Assembly: GCF_014192115.1 (NCBI RefSeq)
Contig: NZ_JACHXL010000003.1
Span: 62,001 to 126,000, forward strand
Reading direction: 5' to 3'
DNA from: Psychrobacter luti
Lineage (GTDB): Bacteria; Pseudomonadota; Gammaproteobacteria; Pseudomonadales; Moraxellaceae
Length of the DNA: 64,000 nucleotides
Positions 8,798-18,763 of the stretch are shown piece by piece (within the stretch, counting starts at the first letter, position 1; each line of letters opens with the position of its first letter). A program made the position numbers and the translations under genes. Below the pieces are notes generated by a model. The model was not told the origin of the DNA. It saw nothing but the letters and a program-made list of their open reading frames with translations, and made no database searches.

Positions 8798-10000
8798 TTA
8801 TGAGTGCTGCGTTAAGTCGACAGAGGTGTTGTTAACATCGTCTTTTAGAGTGGCTTTTAGCATCAGATAACCAGCAACACCAGAAACGATTGAACCCATA
8901 ATGATACCTAGACGTTCATCAAATAGTGGCGTGGCGCCGCCAAATGCAAGGCCACCGATAAACAAGCTCATGGTGAAGCCAACGCCGCAAAGTAACGCCG
9001 CACCGTAGATTTGCTTGAAATTCATACCTTTTGGCATGGTTGATATGCCAAGTTTAAAGATTAACCAGCACATGAACATCACGCCGATTTGCTTACCGAT
9101 GAACAGTCCAGCGGCAATACCCAATGGCACGGAATGAAATAGCTCCGCAAAGCCTGCGCCCTTGAGCGATATACCTGAGTTGGCAAAGGCAAATAATGGC
9201 AAAATTCCGTAGGATACGGTGTTTTGTAAGTCGTGCTCAAGCTCTTCAAGTGGGGAGTGTTCAGGGTCCGTGCGATCAAATAACGGAATGAATAAGGCGA
9301 GTACCACCCCAGCTAGTGTTGCATGGATACCAGATTTTAGTACGGCAACCCACATGATGACCCCAATCAATATATAAGGGGTGATACTGGTAACGTTACG
9401 GCGATTGAGCAGGTACAAGAACGGCAAACATAACCCAGCGACAGCCAGTGATCCAAGCGACAAGTCATTGGTATAAAATAAAGCGATGATAAGAATAGCG
9501 CCAATATCATCGAAAATAGCGATAGAGACCAAAAACACTTTTAGTGAGTTTGGCACGCGATTGCCAAGTAGACTTAAGATACCAAGGGCAAAAGCAATAT
9601 CAGTTGCCGCAGGAATCGCCCAACCTTTCCAAAACTCAGGCTCATTATAGTTAAAGAGCAGGTAAACGATGGCAGGCATAATCATGCCGCCCAATGCGGC
9701 GCCAGCGGGTAAGATAATTTGCTTGACGTTTGAGAGCTCGCCGATGAGCACTTCACGCTTGAGCTCAAGACCGACTAAGAAAAAGAACACTGCCATCAGA
9801 CCATCATTAATCCAATGGTGGGCGTCTTTTGCAATCGCAAAGCTACCGATTTGAATGGCAACGGGAGCATGAATAAAGGATTCATACCAAGTATTCAGAG
9901 GGGTATTGGCAATAATCATTGCCGCGATAGCTGCCAGCGCTAAGACAATGCCGCCTGACGCCTCGAGGTTGAAAAATGCTTTGACTCTTTGTATTGCCAT
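8798..10000 (-). CDS. nhaA: Na+/H+ antiporter NhaA
   Basis: A 400-residue, roughly 12-helix inner-membrane antiporter that extrudes Na+ (or Li+) in exchange for two protons, giving salt and alkaline-pH tolerance. The signature residues are D134 ([11 protein letters not shown]) and the pair D164-D165 ([11 protein letters not shown]), which match the cation-binding aspartates 133, 163 and 164 of the E. coli enzyme. The [19 protein letters not shown] first helix and [11 protein letters not shown] segment are also classic. GAGGA lies six bases before the ATG. Length is close to the family norm of 388. Confidence 0.97.
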   Translation of the reverse strand: MAIQRVKAFFNLEASGGIVLALAAIAAMIIANTPLNTWYESFIHAPVAIQIGSFAIAKDAHHWINDGLMAVFFFLVGLELKREVLIGELSNVKQIILPAGAALGGMIMPAIVYLLFNYNEPEFWKGWAIPAATDIAFALGILSLLGNRVPNSLKVFLVSIAIFDDIGAILIIALFYTNDLSLGSLAVAGLCLPFLYLLNRRNVTSITPYILIGVIMWVAVLKSGIHATLAGVVLALFIPLFDRTDPEHSPLEELEHDLQNTVSYGILPLFAFANSGISLKGAGFAELFHSVPLGIAAGLFIGKQIGVMFMCWLIFKLGISTMPKGMNFKQIYGAALLCGVGFTMSLFIGGLAFGGATPLFDERLGIIMGSIVSGVAGYLMLKATLKDDVNNTSVDLTQHS

Positions 10001-10517
10001 ATTATCCTCATTAACTAAATAAAACGTGCTAAATCATTCAAAAACTTCAAGTACCTATTGTTATTTGATTTGCTTCAGTCTGCTTGGCTTTAATAAGCTT
10101 AGATTTGCTTAGTTCAGCTAAGGATTACTCAGCATAGTTAAGCGATCGACAGTCATTAATAGCGATATAGATTGATATAACAAATAGGTGTCTCTAGTTT
10201 CTCACAATTTTATTCATATAAACAATTAAATACGTTAACGGTTTTGTGCTGCTTCCTTGAAGACTCAACGATTATCAAAGGACATATTGTTAAAACAGCC
10301 GATATGACAAATCTAGCAGACTTTGTTAGGTTTTTGGCTTTTTTTACATTTTTATCTTTATAATGAGCGCCTCTAAGCAAATCCTTCTATCCAGTTTGGC
10401 ATTGATGAAAGAGTGGTATAGATTAAAAAAATAGCTGCTACTTTATCAACCAATGTATTTTGAGCCTGATTTTTTCAAGCTTGCTTTTTTGTGTCATAAA
10501 TTTTCAAGGTCGGTGTC
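10001..10517. other. 517-bp divergent intergenic region
   Basis: AT-rich spacer between the divergent nhaA and TauE/SafE genes, with no recognisable small gene. A plausible -10 element lies at 10359-10364. There is no repeat or stem-loop of note. Confidence 0.5.
10334..10364 (+). promoter_or_regulatory. possible sigma-70 promoter of the TauE/SafE gene
   Basis: A perfect TATAAT at 10359-10364 is preceded by TTGGCT at 10334-10339 with a 19-base spacer, longer than ideal. The start codon is about 150 bases downstream. Confidence 0.35.
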
Positions 10518-11273
10518 ATGGACATATCGCTCTCTATCGAAATTATTTTAATGTTGACGGTTGTGGCCGCTCTGGCTGGTTTTATCGATGCTATCGCGGG
10601 CGGCGGTGGTTTATTGACCATTCCAGCCATGCTGCTTGCCAATATTCCCCCTGTACTAACTTTGGGAACGAATAAGTTGCAAGCAGCATCAGGCGCACTC
10701 GCGGCGTCCATTACTATGATTAGAAAAGGTGTCGTCAAACCGAAAAATATAAAAACGGCGATTATCGCGGCTTTTATCGGTTCTGTTCTTGGTACGATTG
10801 CCGTGCAGTTGTCGCCGCCTGATTTATTAGAAAAGCTGATTCCGTTTTTGATTGCGGCGATTGGTATTTATACCTTATTTGCCCCAAGGCTGGGTGAAGT
10901 GGAAGCCGCACCGCGCATCTCAGAAAGCAAGTGGCAAAAAGTAGTAGCACCTTTGATTGGTTTTTATGATGGTTATATCGGACCGGGTACGGGGATGTTT
11001 TTTGCCTTAGGAAATGTGGCGCTACGTGGTCGCCAAATTATTGAAGCAACGGGAGCGGCAAAGGTGCTGAATTTGTCCACCAATATTGGCTCGCTCATTT
11101 TCTTTATTTTGGGCGGTAATGTGTTGTGGAAAGTGGGACTGGCAATGATGGTAGGGCAGACGATAGGTGCTTATTTTGGCTCGCAAATGGTCGTTAAAGG
11201 TGGTAGTAAACTGATTCGTCCGATGATTGTTTTGGTTTGTATGGCGATGCTGACGAAATATGTGTTTGGTTAA
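10518..11273 (+). CDS. TauE/SafE (TSUP) family membrane exporter
   Basis: A 251-residue inner-membrane protein with about eight hydrophobic segments. Each half starts with the family repeat motif: GFIDAIAGGGGLLTIPAML at residues 21-39 and GFYDGYIGPGTGMFFALG in the second half. TSUP proteins move sulfite, sulfoacetate or other organosulfur anions; this Gly-rich YfcA-like type has no fixed substrate. AAGGT lies about eight bases before the ATG. It is a single gene ended by the shared terminator at 11314-11350. A second, distant TSUP gene is at 18764-19546. Confidence 0.88.
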   Translation: MDISLSIEIILMLTVVAALAGFIDAIAGGGGLLTIPAMLLANIPPVLTLGTNKLQAASGALAASITMIRKGVVKPKNIKTAIIAAFIGSVLGTIAVQLSPPDLLEKLIPFLIAAIGIYTLFAPRLGEVEAAPRISESKWQKVVAPLIGFYDGYIGPGTGMFFALGNVALRGRQIIEATGAAKVLNLSTNIGSLIFFILGGNVLWKVGLAMMVGQTIGAYFGSQMVVKGGSKLIRPMIVLVCMAMLTKYVFG

Positions 11274-11313
11274 AAAGTGTTGGTATGAATTTCAAAAACC
11301 TTATTCAAGACGG

Positions 11314-11350
11314 AAAAAAACCTCAGCCGATTGTGAACTGAGGTTTTTTT
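11314..11350. terminator. bidirectional Rho-independent terminator
   Basis: AAAAAAACCTCAG and CTGAGGTTTTTTT form a stem around CCGATTGTGAA, between the converging TSUP (+) and symporter (-) genes. Confidence 0.92.
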
Positions 11351-11403
11351 ATTTCTAAACTTTTATCATTGGCTATTTTGTATTAAAGCTAGCCACGTTT
11401 CAT

Positions 11404-12777
11404 TTAATCACGCTTAACATCGTCGTATTCACTGCCCATAATGCCATCGCTAAAGACTTCAGAGAATTCGCGTTCGCTGTTTTCATCGATATGACCATCG
11501 AATACGTCTTTTGAACCAGCATCAGGATCGTTATAAACCGAGATATCCATTTTGCCTTCTGATTTCGCTACGATAGCGGTCACAGCAGCATCGCCGCCGA
11601 CGTTGACGGCAGTACGTAACATATCAAGGATACGGTCAACCCCTAAGATAAGACCAATGCCTTCGATAGGTAAGCCCACTTGCGCAAATACCATCGATAG
11701 CATGATTAAGCCAACACCAGGAACGCCTGCTGTACCGACAGAGGCAAGTACCGACATTAAAATAACAGTCAGATATTCGGTTATGCCCAAATCAATACCA
11801 TAGATATTGGCAATAAAGATGGTCGCCGTCCCTTGCATGATAGCTGTACCATCCATGTTGATGGTGGCACCAAATGGCACGGTAAACGAAGCGACAGAAT
11901 TATTGACGCCCATACGTTTGGTAACCGTACGCAAGGTAATTGGAATCGTCGCGTTTGAGCTTGAGGTACTAAAAGCAAAAATTTGTACTTCGCGCATTTT
12001 TGTTAAAAAGGTTCTTACTGATAAGCCTGAAGCTAGCTTTAGCACAATCATCATGGTTACAAAGAAGTGAAAAGCAAGCGAGCCAACCAATACCGCGACA
12101 TAACCAAGTAGCGACCAGATAAGGTCTAAACCAAGCTCAGACATGGCTTTTGCTAACAGCGCAAACACGCCGTAAGGGGCAAGGTTCATAATGATGGTCA
12201 CCATCTTTAAGATGACTTCATTGATAAGCTCTAAGCTTTGCACCAAACCCTTGGCAGGTTTGCCAACCATCAAGATACTGATACCGATTAAGATAGCAAA
12301 GAAAATAATCGATAACATATCACCATTCGCCATCGCACTGATGGGGTTTGATGGGATAATATTGGAGAACACATCAAGCAGTGGCGGTGCAGATTGCGCT
12401 TCAAACGCCGCATCCGTTTTGATATCCATGCCTTTACCGATACCAAAGAGTACGCCAAGTCCAATGGCAGTCGCAATCGCTAGCGCCGTTGTCATCATAT
12501 AGATGAAAAAGGTTTTTGTACCGATACGACCAAGCAAGCGGATGTCACCGATGCCACAAACCCCGCAGATAAGCGAGATAAGTACCAAGGGCACAACCAG
12601 CATTTTTAGCGAGTTAACAAATAACTTACCGATAATGGCAAAAAACCCATTGGTGATATAAGTATTAACAAAGCTACCTTCGGCATTCAATCCCGAATAG
12701 TTTATAAATAAACCCAGTATAATACCCAGCACCATAGCAACAATAATCTTGCCAGTCAGCCCCATATTTTTCCACAT
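11404..12777 (-). CDS. dicarboxylate/amino acid:cation symporter (DAACS family, GltP/DctA-like)
   Basis: A 457-residue secondary transporter of the glutamate/C4-dicarboxylate family. The serine-rich re-entrant loop is seen in FSTSSSNATIPITL. The ion-binding helix motif follows as FGATINMDGTAIMQG, and the second hairpin is in SVLASVGTAGVPGVG. The N-terminal helices (GLTGKIIVAMVLGIILGL, LKMLVVPLVLISLI) are typical. Substrates in the family are glutamate, aspartate, serine/threonine or C4-dicarboxylates, driven by H+ or Na+; sequence alone does not decide. The last 45 residues are acidic and not conserved. AAGGACAG lies before the ATG. Confidence 0.92.
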   Translation of the reverse strand: MWKNMGLTGKIIVAMVLGIILGLFINYSGLNAEGSFVNTYITNGFFAIIGKLFVNSLKMLVVPLVLISLICGVCGIGDIRLLGRIGTKTFFIYMMTTALAIATAIGLGVLFGIGKGMDIKTDAAFEAQSAPPLLDVFSNIIPSNPISAMANGDMLSIIFFAILIGISILMVGKPAKGLVQSLELINEVILKMVTIIMNLAPYGVFALLAKAMSELGLDLIWSLLGYVAVLVGSLAFHFFVTMMIVLKLASGLSVRTFLTKMREVQIFAFSTSSSNATIPITLRTVTKRMGVNNSVASFTVPFGATINMDGTAIMQGTATIFIANIYGIDLGITEYLTVILMSVLASVGTAGVPGVGLIMLSMVFAQVGLPIEGIGLILGVDRILDMLRTAVNVGGDAAVTAIVAKSEGKMDISVYNDPDAGSKDVFDGHIDENSEREFSEVFSDGIMGSEYDDVKRD

Positions 12778-13164
12778 AACTACTGTCCTTGGTTGCCGTA
12801 ATGCACAGCAATAAACACGATATATCAGGCCGTATAAGCGTCATTATCGTGTCTGCTACTGTGTTTATTACGTCTATAAGTGTGTTATCTGTCATTTAAG
12901 TCAGATTTTGGAGACAATATAAAAGAATTGTTGGGGATACTGCAAGAAATTTTTATGACTTTAATAACGTGACATTTTCGCCTTGCTGTGGTCAGGATTT
13001 ATTTAGCGGCAAAAATTTTTAGATAAAATTGAATAACATAAGGGTTTTTGCGTAGATTTGCGTGTCATAGCTATGGTATATACGAAAAAAGCGAGACTAT
13101 CTATGTTGGATAATCTCGCTTAAGTTGAAAAACAAGTCTTAGAGAAGTGCTGGTTTTAAGCCAC
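12778..13164. other. 387-bp intergenic region
   Basis: It holds the promoter region of the symporter gene at its left end and the terminator of the acyl-CoA dehydrogenase gene at 13085-13122. No additional gene is seen. Confidence 0.55.
13085..13122 (-). terminator. Rho-independent terminator of the acyl-CoA dehydrogenase gene
   Basis: Read on the minus strand, AAGCGAGATTATC pairs with GATAGTCTCGCTT (13 bp with one G.T) and is followed by T6. The stem begins 43 bases beyond the stop codon. Confidence 0.88.
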
Positions 13165-16140
13165 TTAAACCTTATCGTTTTCGTCGCGACGTAAACCATC
13201 TTGCCATTTGTTATCAGCGTTGGACGATTTGTCTAAGCTGTCTGTTTTTGCCTGCATACTTTCTGAGCTCTCAAGGCCATTTGAGCCGTCTAAGCTATCT
13301 GAGTTATTTACATTATCAGCATGAATATCAGTCGCTTGATTCAAACGATGATTATGACCCATGCGTTCGCTTAGGTGCGTTTCTGCATCACGGTGACGCG
13401 GGTCGATTGCTTGCGCTTCAGGATTCGACTCTGCAAAATCGGTTTGTGCTTGAACCTCTTTTATGGTGTCTTGCTCGCTGACCATTTTTACATCACCATC
13501 GCTTTCATACCCATGGTCAGGATTGGCATCACCGGTTGCTTCTTGTTTATCATCCGCTGCAGGCTCAAAGGATTCAGTCGTTGACTCAGTATTATCAGTC
13601 GCGATACCGTTTCTTATTTGGGCATCGTTTTTCAATTGCGCATAATCCGTTAGCTTATAAACTGCATTCTCTAAACTGTGTGGATTGGTACGTTCTTGCA
13701 CTTTAGATAAATGCTTATCGAACACATCAGTTAATAACGAATCAAAACGTATAGCATTATATTGAATAAGGACTTCAGCCTCTTCTTCGGTAATATCACC
13801 ATTTTGGCTGGCATAGACCACGTGATCTTCAAAGGTTAAACCTTCAAAGCTGTCTTTATGCTCAGCCTTTTTGAACTTCTGCCATAAAGGTTCAACGTCA
13901 AGCAGTGTTTGATAAGCGTGCTCCATGCGTCCCGTTACATCATCGGGCTCAGTATTGTAATACACCATGGTTTTAAGATAATCGCGGAATGGATTGGCTT
14001 CAAAATCATCCATAAAGGTATCGCCCAATTGGCGTTTTAACTCATCGCTCACCGGTGCAAAGATACGACCACTTGGGAAAGTAACAAAGCTGACCACACT
14101 TGCCGCCATGCGATTTGGAAAGTTAGCAAATAAAGATAAAAAGGCTTCTTGAATAGTATAAAGGCTGTTTTTTAGTGCCACTTCCGCATGCAAGCGTTCA
14201 GCTGCTGATTTAGAGCCGTATTCATAAAATTGTAGAATCGCTGTACAGATAAATAGATGCGCGTGAATATCTGCTAAGCGCCCAGACAGCATTTCTTTAC
14301 GTTTTAAATCGCCTGCCAATAAGCCTAAAGACATATCAGCGGTTAGGGCAAAGCCTGCGCTCAAACGGTTGATGTCTTTGTAATAAGGACGGGTAAAGCT
14401 ATCGGCAAAGCTTGGCGCATGACTGCTACCACCGACATAGCCTGCGACAAACGCTTTGGCACCGCGATTAAAAGTATAGCCCAAATGTTTAAAGAATAAA
14501 TCATCAAACTGCTTGAGCGCGCCTTCTTTATCCTCACTTTGTAGCAGTTGCAGCTCGTCAAATAGGTAAGGGTGACAACGCATTGCCCCTTGACCAAATA
14601 TCATCAACGAGCGCGTCAATATATTGGCACCTTCAACGGTGATAGAGACTGGAATGGCTTGATAAGGAATCGCTAAAAAGTTACGCGGTCCCATCTGCAC
14701 CGCACGACCACCGACCACATCCATACCGTCATTAATGACTGAACGCATGGTCTCAGTGGCATAGTATTTTGCCATTGCTGTCATTACTGATGGCGTACCA
14801 CCTTGGTTCAGTCCACAGGTAACTAAATGACGGAAAGCTTCTAACATATAAGTGTTGCTAGCAATACGGCTGGTGGCATCTTGTACACCTTCAAATTTGC
14901 CGACGGAGATTTTAAATTGCTCACGTACTTTTGCAAAGGCACCAACGGTCAAATAACTGACTTCACTGGCAGAGGTCGATAGCGCTGGCAAGGAGATGCC
15001 GCGGCCAACACCCAAACATTCCATCAGCATACGCCAACCGCGACCCGCATTTTCAACGCCGCCGATAATATAATCTAGTGGAATAAAAACGTCTTTACCA
15101 TCGACTGTACCATTCATAAATGGTGAGCCGATTGGATTGTGACGCGGACCGATAATTACCCCTTCATGGCTAGCAGGAACGAGCGCACAGGTAATGCCGT
15201 AATCGGTCTTTTCAGGGTCGCCAAGTAAACCTTCTGGGTCATGCATCTTAAAGGCCAAACCAACGACGGTGGCGATAGGCGCAAGCGTAATCCAACGTTT
15301 AGAGAAATTCATGCGTAGGCCGAGCACTTGCTCGCCTTCATGCATGCCATAGCAAACCACACCCGTATCAGGAATCGCGCCTGCATCGGAGCCCGCCTCA
15401 GGACCAGTCAAACCAAAGCAAGGGACTTCTTCGCCTTTGGCTAAACCTGGTAGCCAGCGTTGTTTTTGTTCATCGGTACCGTAATGCATCAGCAGCTCAC
15501 CGGGACCAAGTGAGTTCGGTACCATGCAAGTAACGGCAGCGGTTGGTGAACGCGAAGCAATTTTACTCATCACCCGACTTTGGGCATACGAGCTAAATTC
15601 TAAACCGCCATATTCTTTAGGAATGATTAAACCTAAAAAGCCATTGGCTTTAATAAAGCGCCACGCCTCTGGTGACAGCTCTTTATCTTCATGATGGATT
15701 TGCCATTCATCAAGCATGGCACAGAGCACTTCTACTTCATTATCAATAAAGCTTTGCTCTTCTTCTGATAATTCAGGATAGGGATACTTGGCAAAGGTAT
15801 CCCAATCTGGCGCGCCCATAAACAGCTCTTTTTCCCACCAACTGGTACCAGCATCAAGAGCTTCACGTTCGGTGTCGCTCATGCTTGGCATGGCACCGCC
15901 CAAGGCTTTATAAACTGGCTTGGTAATCAGTGATTGGCGCAGCGGAGTAAATAACAATACTAGGCATAAGAGCGCGATTGGTATACCTAAGATAAGCGAC
16001 CATGGACTGATAAAGGCGGTGACGAGGATGGTAACAAGAGCCACGATACTGCCAGTGACACGCGATAAGGATAATAAAAAGATGGCCAAGACCACGGCTA
16101 ACTGAATGATTACTGCCAAAATAAATAAGCCGATGGCCAT
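13165..16140 (-). CDS. fadE: FadE-type acyl-CoA dehydrogenase with acidic C-terminal extension
   Basis: A 991-residue flavoprotein for the first step of fatty-acid beta-oxidation (acyl-CoA to trans-2-enoyl-CoA). The N-terminus has about three hydrophobic segments within residues 1-68, which suggests membrane attachment as in E. coli FadE. The dehydrogenase core follows, with KANGFLGLIIPKEYGG, CFGLTGPEAGSDAGAIPDTG (FAD/substrate binding) and SITVEGANILTRSLMIFGQG. The FadE-specific C-terminal domain (DUF1974) comes next. E. coli FadE has 814 residues; here about 170 extra polar, Asp/Glu/Asn/Ser-rich residues form a disordered tail (from about 820). AAGGAGA lies seven bases before the ATG. It is monocistronic with its own terminator. 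Confidence 0.94.
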   Translation of the reverse strand: MAIGLFILAVIIQLAVVLAIFLLSLSRVTGSIVALVTILVTAFISPWSLILGIPIALLCLVLLFTPLRQSLITKPVYKALGGAMPSMSDTEREALDAGTSWWEKELFMGAPDWDTFAKYPYPELSEEEQSFIDNEVEVLCAMLDEWQIHHEDKELSPEAWRFIKANGFLGLIIPKEYGGLEFSSYAQSRVMSKIASRSPTAAVTCMVPNSLGPGELLMHYGTDEQKQRWLPGLAKGEEVPCFGLTGPEAGSDAGAIPDTGVVCYGMHEGEQVLGLRMNFSKRWITLAPIATVVGLAFKMHDPEGLLGDPEKTDYGITCALVPASHEGVIIGPRHNPIGSPFMNGTVDGKDVFIPLDYIIGGVENAGRGWRMLMECLGVGRGISLPALSTSASEVSYLTVGAFAKVREQFKISVGKFEGVQDATSRIASNTYMLEAFRHLVTCGLNQGGTPSVMTAMAKYYATETMRSVINDGMDVVGGRAVQMGPRNFLAIPYQAIPVSITVEGANILTRSLMIFGQGAMRCHPYLFDELQLLQSEDKEGALKQFDDLFFKHLGYTFNRGAKAFVAGYVGGSSHAPSFADSFTRPYYKDINRLSAGFALTADMSLGLLAGDLKRKEMLSGRLADIHAHLFICTAILQFYEYGSKSAAERLHAEVALKNSLYTIQEAFLSLFANFPNRMAASVVSFVTFPSGRIFAPVSDELKRQLGDTFMDDFEANPFRDYLKTMVYYNTEPDDVTGRMEHAYQTLLDVEPLWQKFKKAEHKDSFEGLTFEDHVVYASQNGDITEEEAEVLIQYNAIRFDSLLTDVFDKHLSKVQERTNPHSLENAVYKLTDYAQLKNDAQIRNGIATDNTESTTESFEPAADDKQEATGDANPDHGYESDGDVKMVSEQDTIKEVQAQTDFAESNPEAQAIDPRHRDAETHLSERMGHNHRLNQATDIHADNVNNSDSLDGSNGLESSESMQAKTDSLDKSSNADNKWQDGLRRDENDKV

Positions 16141-16505
16141 GACTGTCTCCTTTATAACGCTGAATGCACAAGCGTAAAATTTAAATGAATAAAAACTGAT
16201 GGAATAATTCTAATTGTTATTTTATTTTTCCATCAGATTTTTTATGCGATAAGTTAATGTATATGACAAAATAAATGCCTGTTTGGTACTTCTTTTCTAG
16301 CAGTTTTGAAAATTAATAAGGATAGACCTACTATTAAATAAATCTATCAATAGTAGGTTTACCGATAACTGCCACAACTGCCACAGCAAAAATAAAGTTA
16401 ACTACCAATATGAAACAGTTGTTTATAACTATCAAGAGCCAAAATGCTACGCTGTGTCGATAATATGTATCAAGCTTTGTTTATATAACCAGCTGTTATC
16501 GATTC
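16141..16505. other. 365-bp intergenic region
   Basis: AT-rich promoter region of the acyl-CoA dehydrogenase gene and 3' flank of radC. No gene, strong hairpin or known operator was recognised. Confidence 0.45.
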
Positions 16506-17189
16506 TTAGCCAAAAGGGGGCAAGCAGCTCTCAGCATAAGATAAGGTGTCATTACGTCCGACAATGATATGGTCAACCAATGACAAATCTATTAAGTCAC
16601 AAGCCTTTTTTAGCTCGTAGGTTAATAAGTTGTCGGCCGTTGAAGGGGTTGCATTGGTATGCGGGTGGTTATGAGCGACGATAAGCTGACTGGAAGCGTG
16701 GCTTAACGCATGACGTAAGACGTGTTTGATACAGACCGAGCAAGAAGAAATGCCGCCGGTAAACAGTATCTCAAAATTGATTAAGTTTAACGCATTATCC
16801 AGACACAGCACGGCAAAGACCTCACGGTGCTCACCGCGCAGCTGGGTGCTGATATAGTCTTTGACCATTTGCGAGCGTCCAAGGGCGTGACCTGTCTTAA
16901 GCTGACTGTCTAAATAGCGCGTGCCCATCTCAAGCGATGCCAGTATCTGGGCGTATTTGGCAGGACCAATACCGTGACAAGCAAGTACCGTCTCTTGCGG
17001 CGCGGCCAACAGCTCAGCTAGGCTACCAAACTTGTCGATTAAATGGCGGGCAAGCTCAATGGCAGATTGTGACTGGGTGCCTGTGCGCAAAAATATCGCT
17101 AATATCTCAGCATCAGATAAATGAGCTGCGCCAAATTTCAGCAGCTTTTCACGGGGTCTATCATCTTCATGCCAGTCTTTAATTCCCAT
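16506..17189 (-). CDS. radC: RadC/MPN-domain family protein
   Basis: A 227-residue protein from the ATG at 17189, which has AAGGAG five bases upstream; an overlapping GTG six bases earlier is too close to that site. A helix-hairpin-helix-like N-terminal part contains LACHGIGPAKYAQILASLEMG. It is followed by the JAB1/MPN metalloprotease-like domain with the JAMM ligands: E in RGEHREVFAVLCLDN, H-x-H in VAHNHPH, and S/D in ATPSTADN. The name reflects an old link to recombinational repair; the biochemical role is still unclear in most bacteria. It is divergent from coaBC, a common gammaproteobacterial arrangement. Confidence 0.95.
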   Translation of the reverse strand: MGIKDWHEDDRPREKLLKFGAAHLSDAEILAIFLRTGTQSQSAIELARHLIDKFGSLAELLAAPQETVLACHGIGPAKYAQILASLEMGTRYLDSQLKTGHALGRSQMVKDYISTQLRGEHREVFAVLCLDNALNLINFEILFTGGISSCSVCIKHVLRHALSHASSQLIVAHNHPHTNATPSTADNLLTYELKKACDLIDLSLVDHIIVGRNDTLSYAESCLPPFG

Positions 17190-17313
17190 TGTCACTCCTT
17201 GATAATGAGGATAGGTGCCAGATAACTGAGATAAATCTACAAAACTTCCCCTAACTTATCGCATAATTGTTACTATAAGCGCAAATTTTATCTTTCATTT
17301 TTTTATTGATGCT

Positions 17314-18711
17314 ATGCTTATGTCAAATATTGTGCTTGCTATCACCGGCGGTATCGCCGCTTATAAATCTGCTATGTTTGCCCGTCTACTTATTAAGGCG
17401 GGCTTTGATGTGCGCGTCATTATGACCACAGGCGCACAAGCGTTTATCACGCCTCTTACCTTGCAGGCTTTGACGGGCAATGAGGTGCATATCTCATTAC
17501 TTGATGAGCAAGCAGAAGCGGGGATGGGTCACATCGAGCTTGCTAAATGGGCGGATTTAATTATCATTGCGCCTGCCTCAGCCAATACTTTGGCACGGCT
17601 TGCAATGGGTATGGCAGATGATTTATTGACCACCGTATGCCTTGCAACGACAGCACCGGTCATTATTGCACCAGCGATGAACCAGCAAATGTGGGCGCAT
17701 CCAGCAGTGAATCTAAATGTGCAGACTCTGCGCGATATGAATTACCAAATTATCCAACCAGCCAGCGGCGAGCAGGCATGCGGTGATGTCGGAGCAGGGC
17801 GCTTGCCTGAGCCTGAACAGTTATTAGCCGAAGTGCTGCTATTTAATGCCATGCAAACCACGCCGCAGTTATTAGCAGGTAAACGCGTGGTAATTACTGC
17901 AGGTCCGACGGTAGAAGCCATCGATCCTGTGCGTTATTTGTCCAATCATTCTTCAGGGAAAATGGGCTTTGCCTTAGCCCGTGCTTGTGTGGCCGCTGGT
18001 GCAGAGGTTATTTTAATTGCTGGGGGCAAAGTTGCCCTGCCAACACCGCTCAATGTCACGCGCATTGATGTGCTGTCAGCTGAAGATATGTTGATAGCAG
18101 CGCAGCAATGTGTCGATGGTAGGCATAGCGCGCTACAGTATCTGCTTGAAGAAGAACATGACCATTCTCACGATCATATGCACGACCATTCTCATGAGCA
18201 CAGCCATGACCATGCTCATAATCATAACGACTGTGATTGCGATAAAGAGCATGAGCATACTGAGATTATTACCGATGACAGCGTAAAAGTTGCTGATATC
18301 TTTATTGCTACCGCGGCTGTCGCCGATTATCGTACTGAAGAAGCTGCACCGCAAAAAATCAAAAAAACGCAAGATGCGATGACGCTAAGCTTGGTTAAAA
18401 ATCCTGATATTTTAGCAACGATTTCACTTGCCCATCCAAAGCTATTTGTCGTTGGTTTTGCGGCAGAAACTCAAGATGTTGAGCGTTATGCTCGTGGCAA
18501 ACTAGTATCTAAAGATTTAGATTTAATTGCCTGTAACGATGTGTCACGCGCAGATATTGGTTTTGCTAGTGATGATAATGCCATGCAAGTGTTTTTCTCA
18601 GAGCGTTATGAGCACGATAGCGTGATACTTGAGAAAGCGAGCAAAGAGGAGATAGCCAAGCAATTGGCTACTATTATTGGCGAAACCATCTGGCAACGTC
18701 ATAATGCATAA
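17314..18711 (+). CDS. coaBC: bifunctional phosphopantothenoylcysteine decarboxylase/synthetase with His-rich insert
   Basis: A 465-residue enzyme of coenzyme A synthesis: it couples cysteine to 4'-phosphopantothenate (CoaB) and decarboxylates the product (CoaC). The CoaC flavoprotein half shows GGIAAYKSAMFARLL, APASANTLARLAMGMADDLL and PAMNQQMW. The CoaB half shows VVITAGPTVEAIDPVRYLSN, NHSSGKMGFALARA, ATAAVADYR and KIKK. The odd part is residues 282 to about 316, an alternating His-Asp/Ser/Glu tract followed by a short Cys-Asp segment, inserted between two conserved CoaB strands. This explains the excess over the usual ~400 residues. The start is 17314 or the ATG two codons later; neither has a strong ribosome site. 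Confidence 0.96.
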   Translation: MLMSNIVLAITGGIAAYKSAMFARLLIKAGFDVRVIMTTGAQAFITPLTLQALTGNEVHISLLDEQAEAGMGHIELAKWADLIIIAPASANTLARLAMGMADDLLTTVCLATTAPVIIAPAMNQQMWAHPAVNLNVQTLRDMNYQIIQPASGEQACGDVGAGRLPEPEQLLAEVLLFNAMQTTPQLLAGKRVVITAGPTVEAIDPVRYLSNHSSGKMGFALARACVAAGAEVILIAGGKVALPTPLNVTRIDVLSAEDMLIAAQQCVDGRHSALQYLLEEEHDHSHDHMHDHSHEHSHDHAHNHNDCDCDKEHEHTEIITDDSVKVADIFIATAAVADYRTEEAAPQKIKKTQDAMTLSLVKNPDILATISLAHPKLFVVGFAAETQDVERYARGKLVSKDLDLIACNDVSRADIGFASDDNAMQVFFSERYEHDSVILEKASKEEIAKQLATIIGETIWQRHNA

Positions 18712-18763
18712 TATACGTCCTAATTATAATTTTGCCAGTATAGCTATTAGAGATTAAAGTCTG

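Noticed and set aside
13248..13645. Several plus-strand open frames opposite the C-terminal tail of the acyl-CoA dehydrogenase gene
   Set aside because: They are antisense to a clearly coding low-complexity region, lack ribosome sites and family motifs, and arise from its composition.
18133..18372. Minus-strand frame rich in Met/Val/Ile opposite the His-rich part of coaBC
   Set aside because: The odd composition is the reverse complement of the His/Asp repeat codons; no start signals are present.
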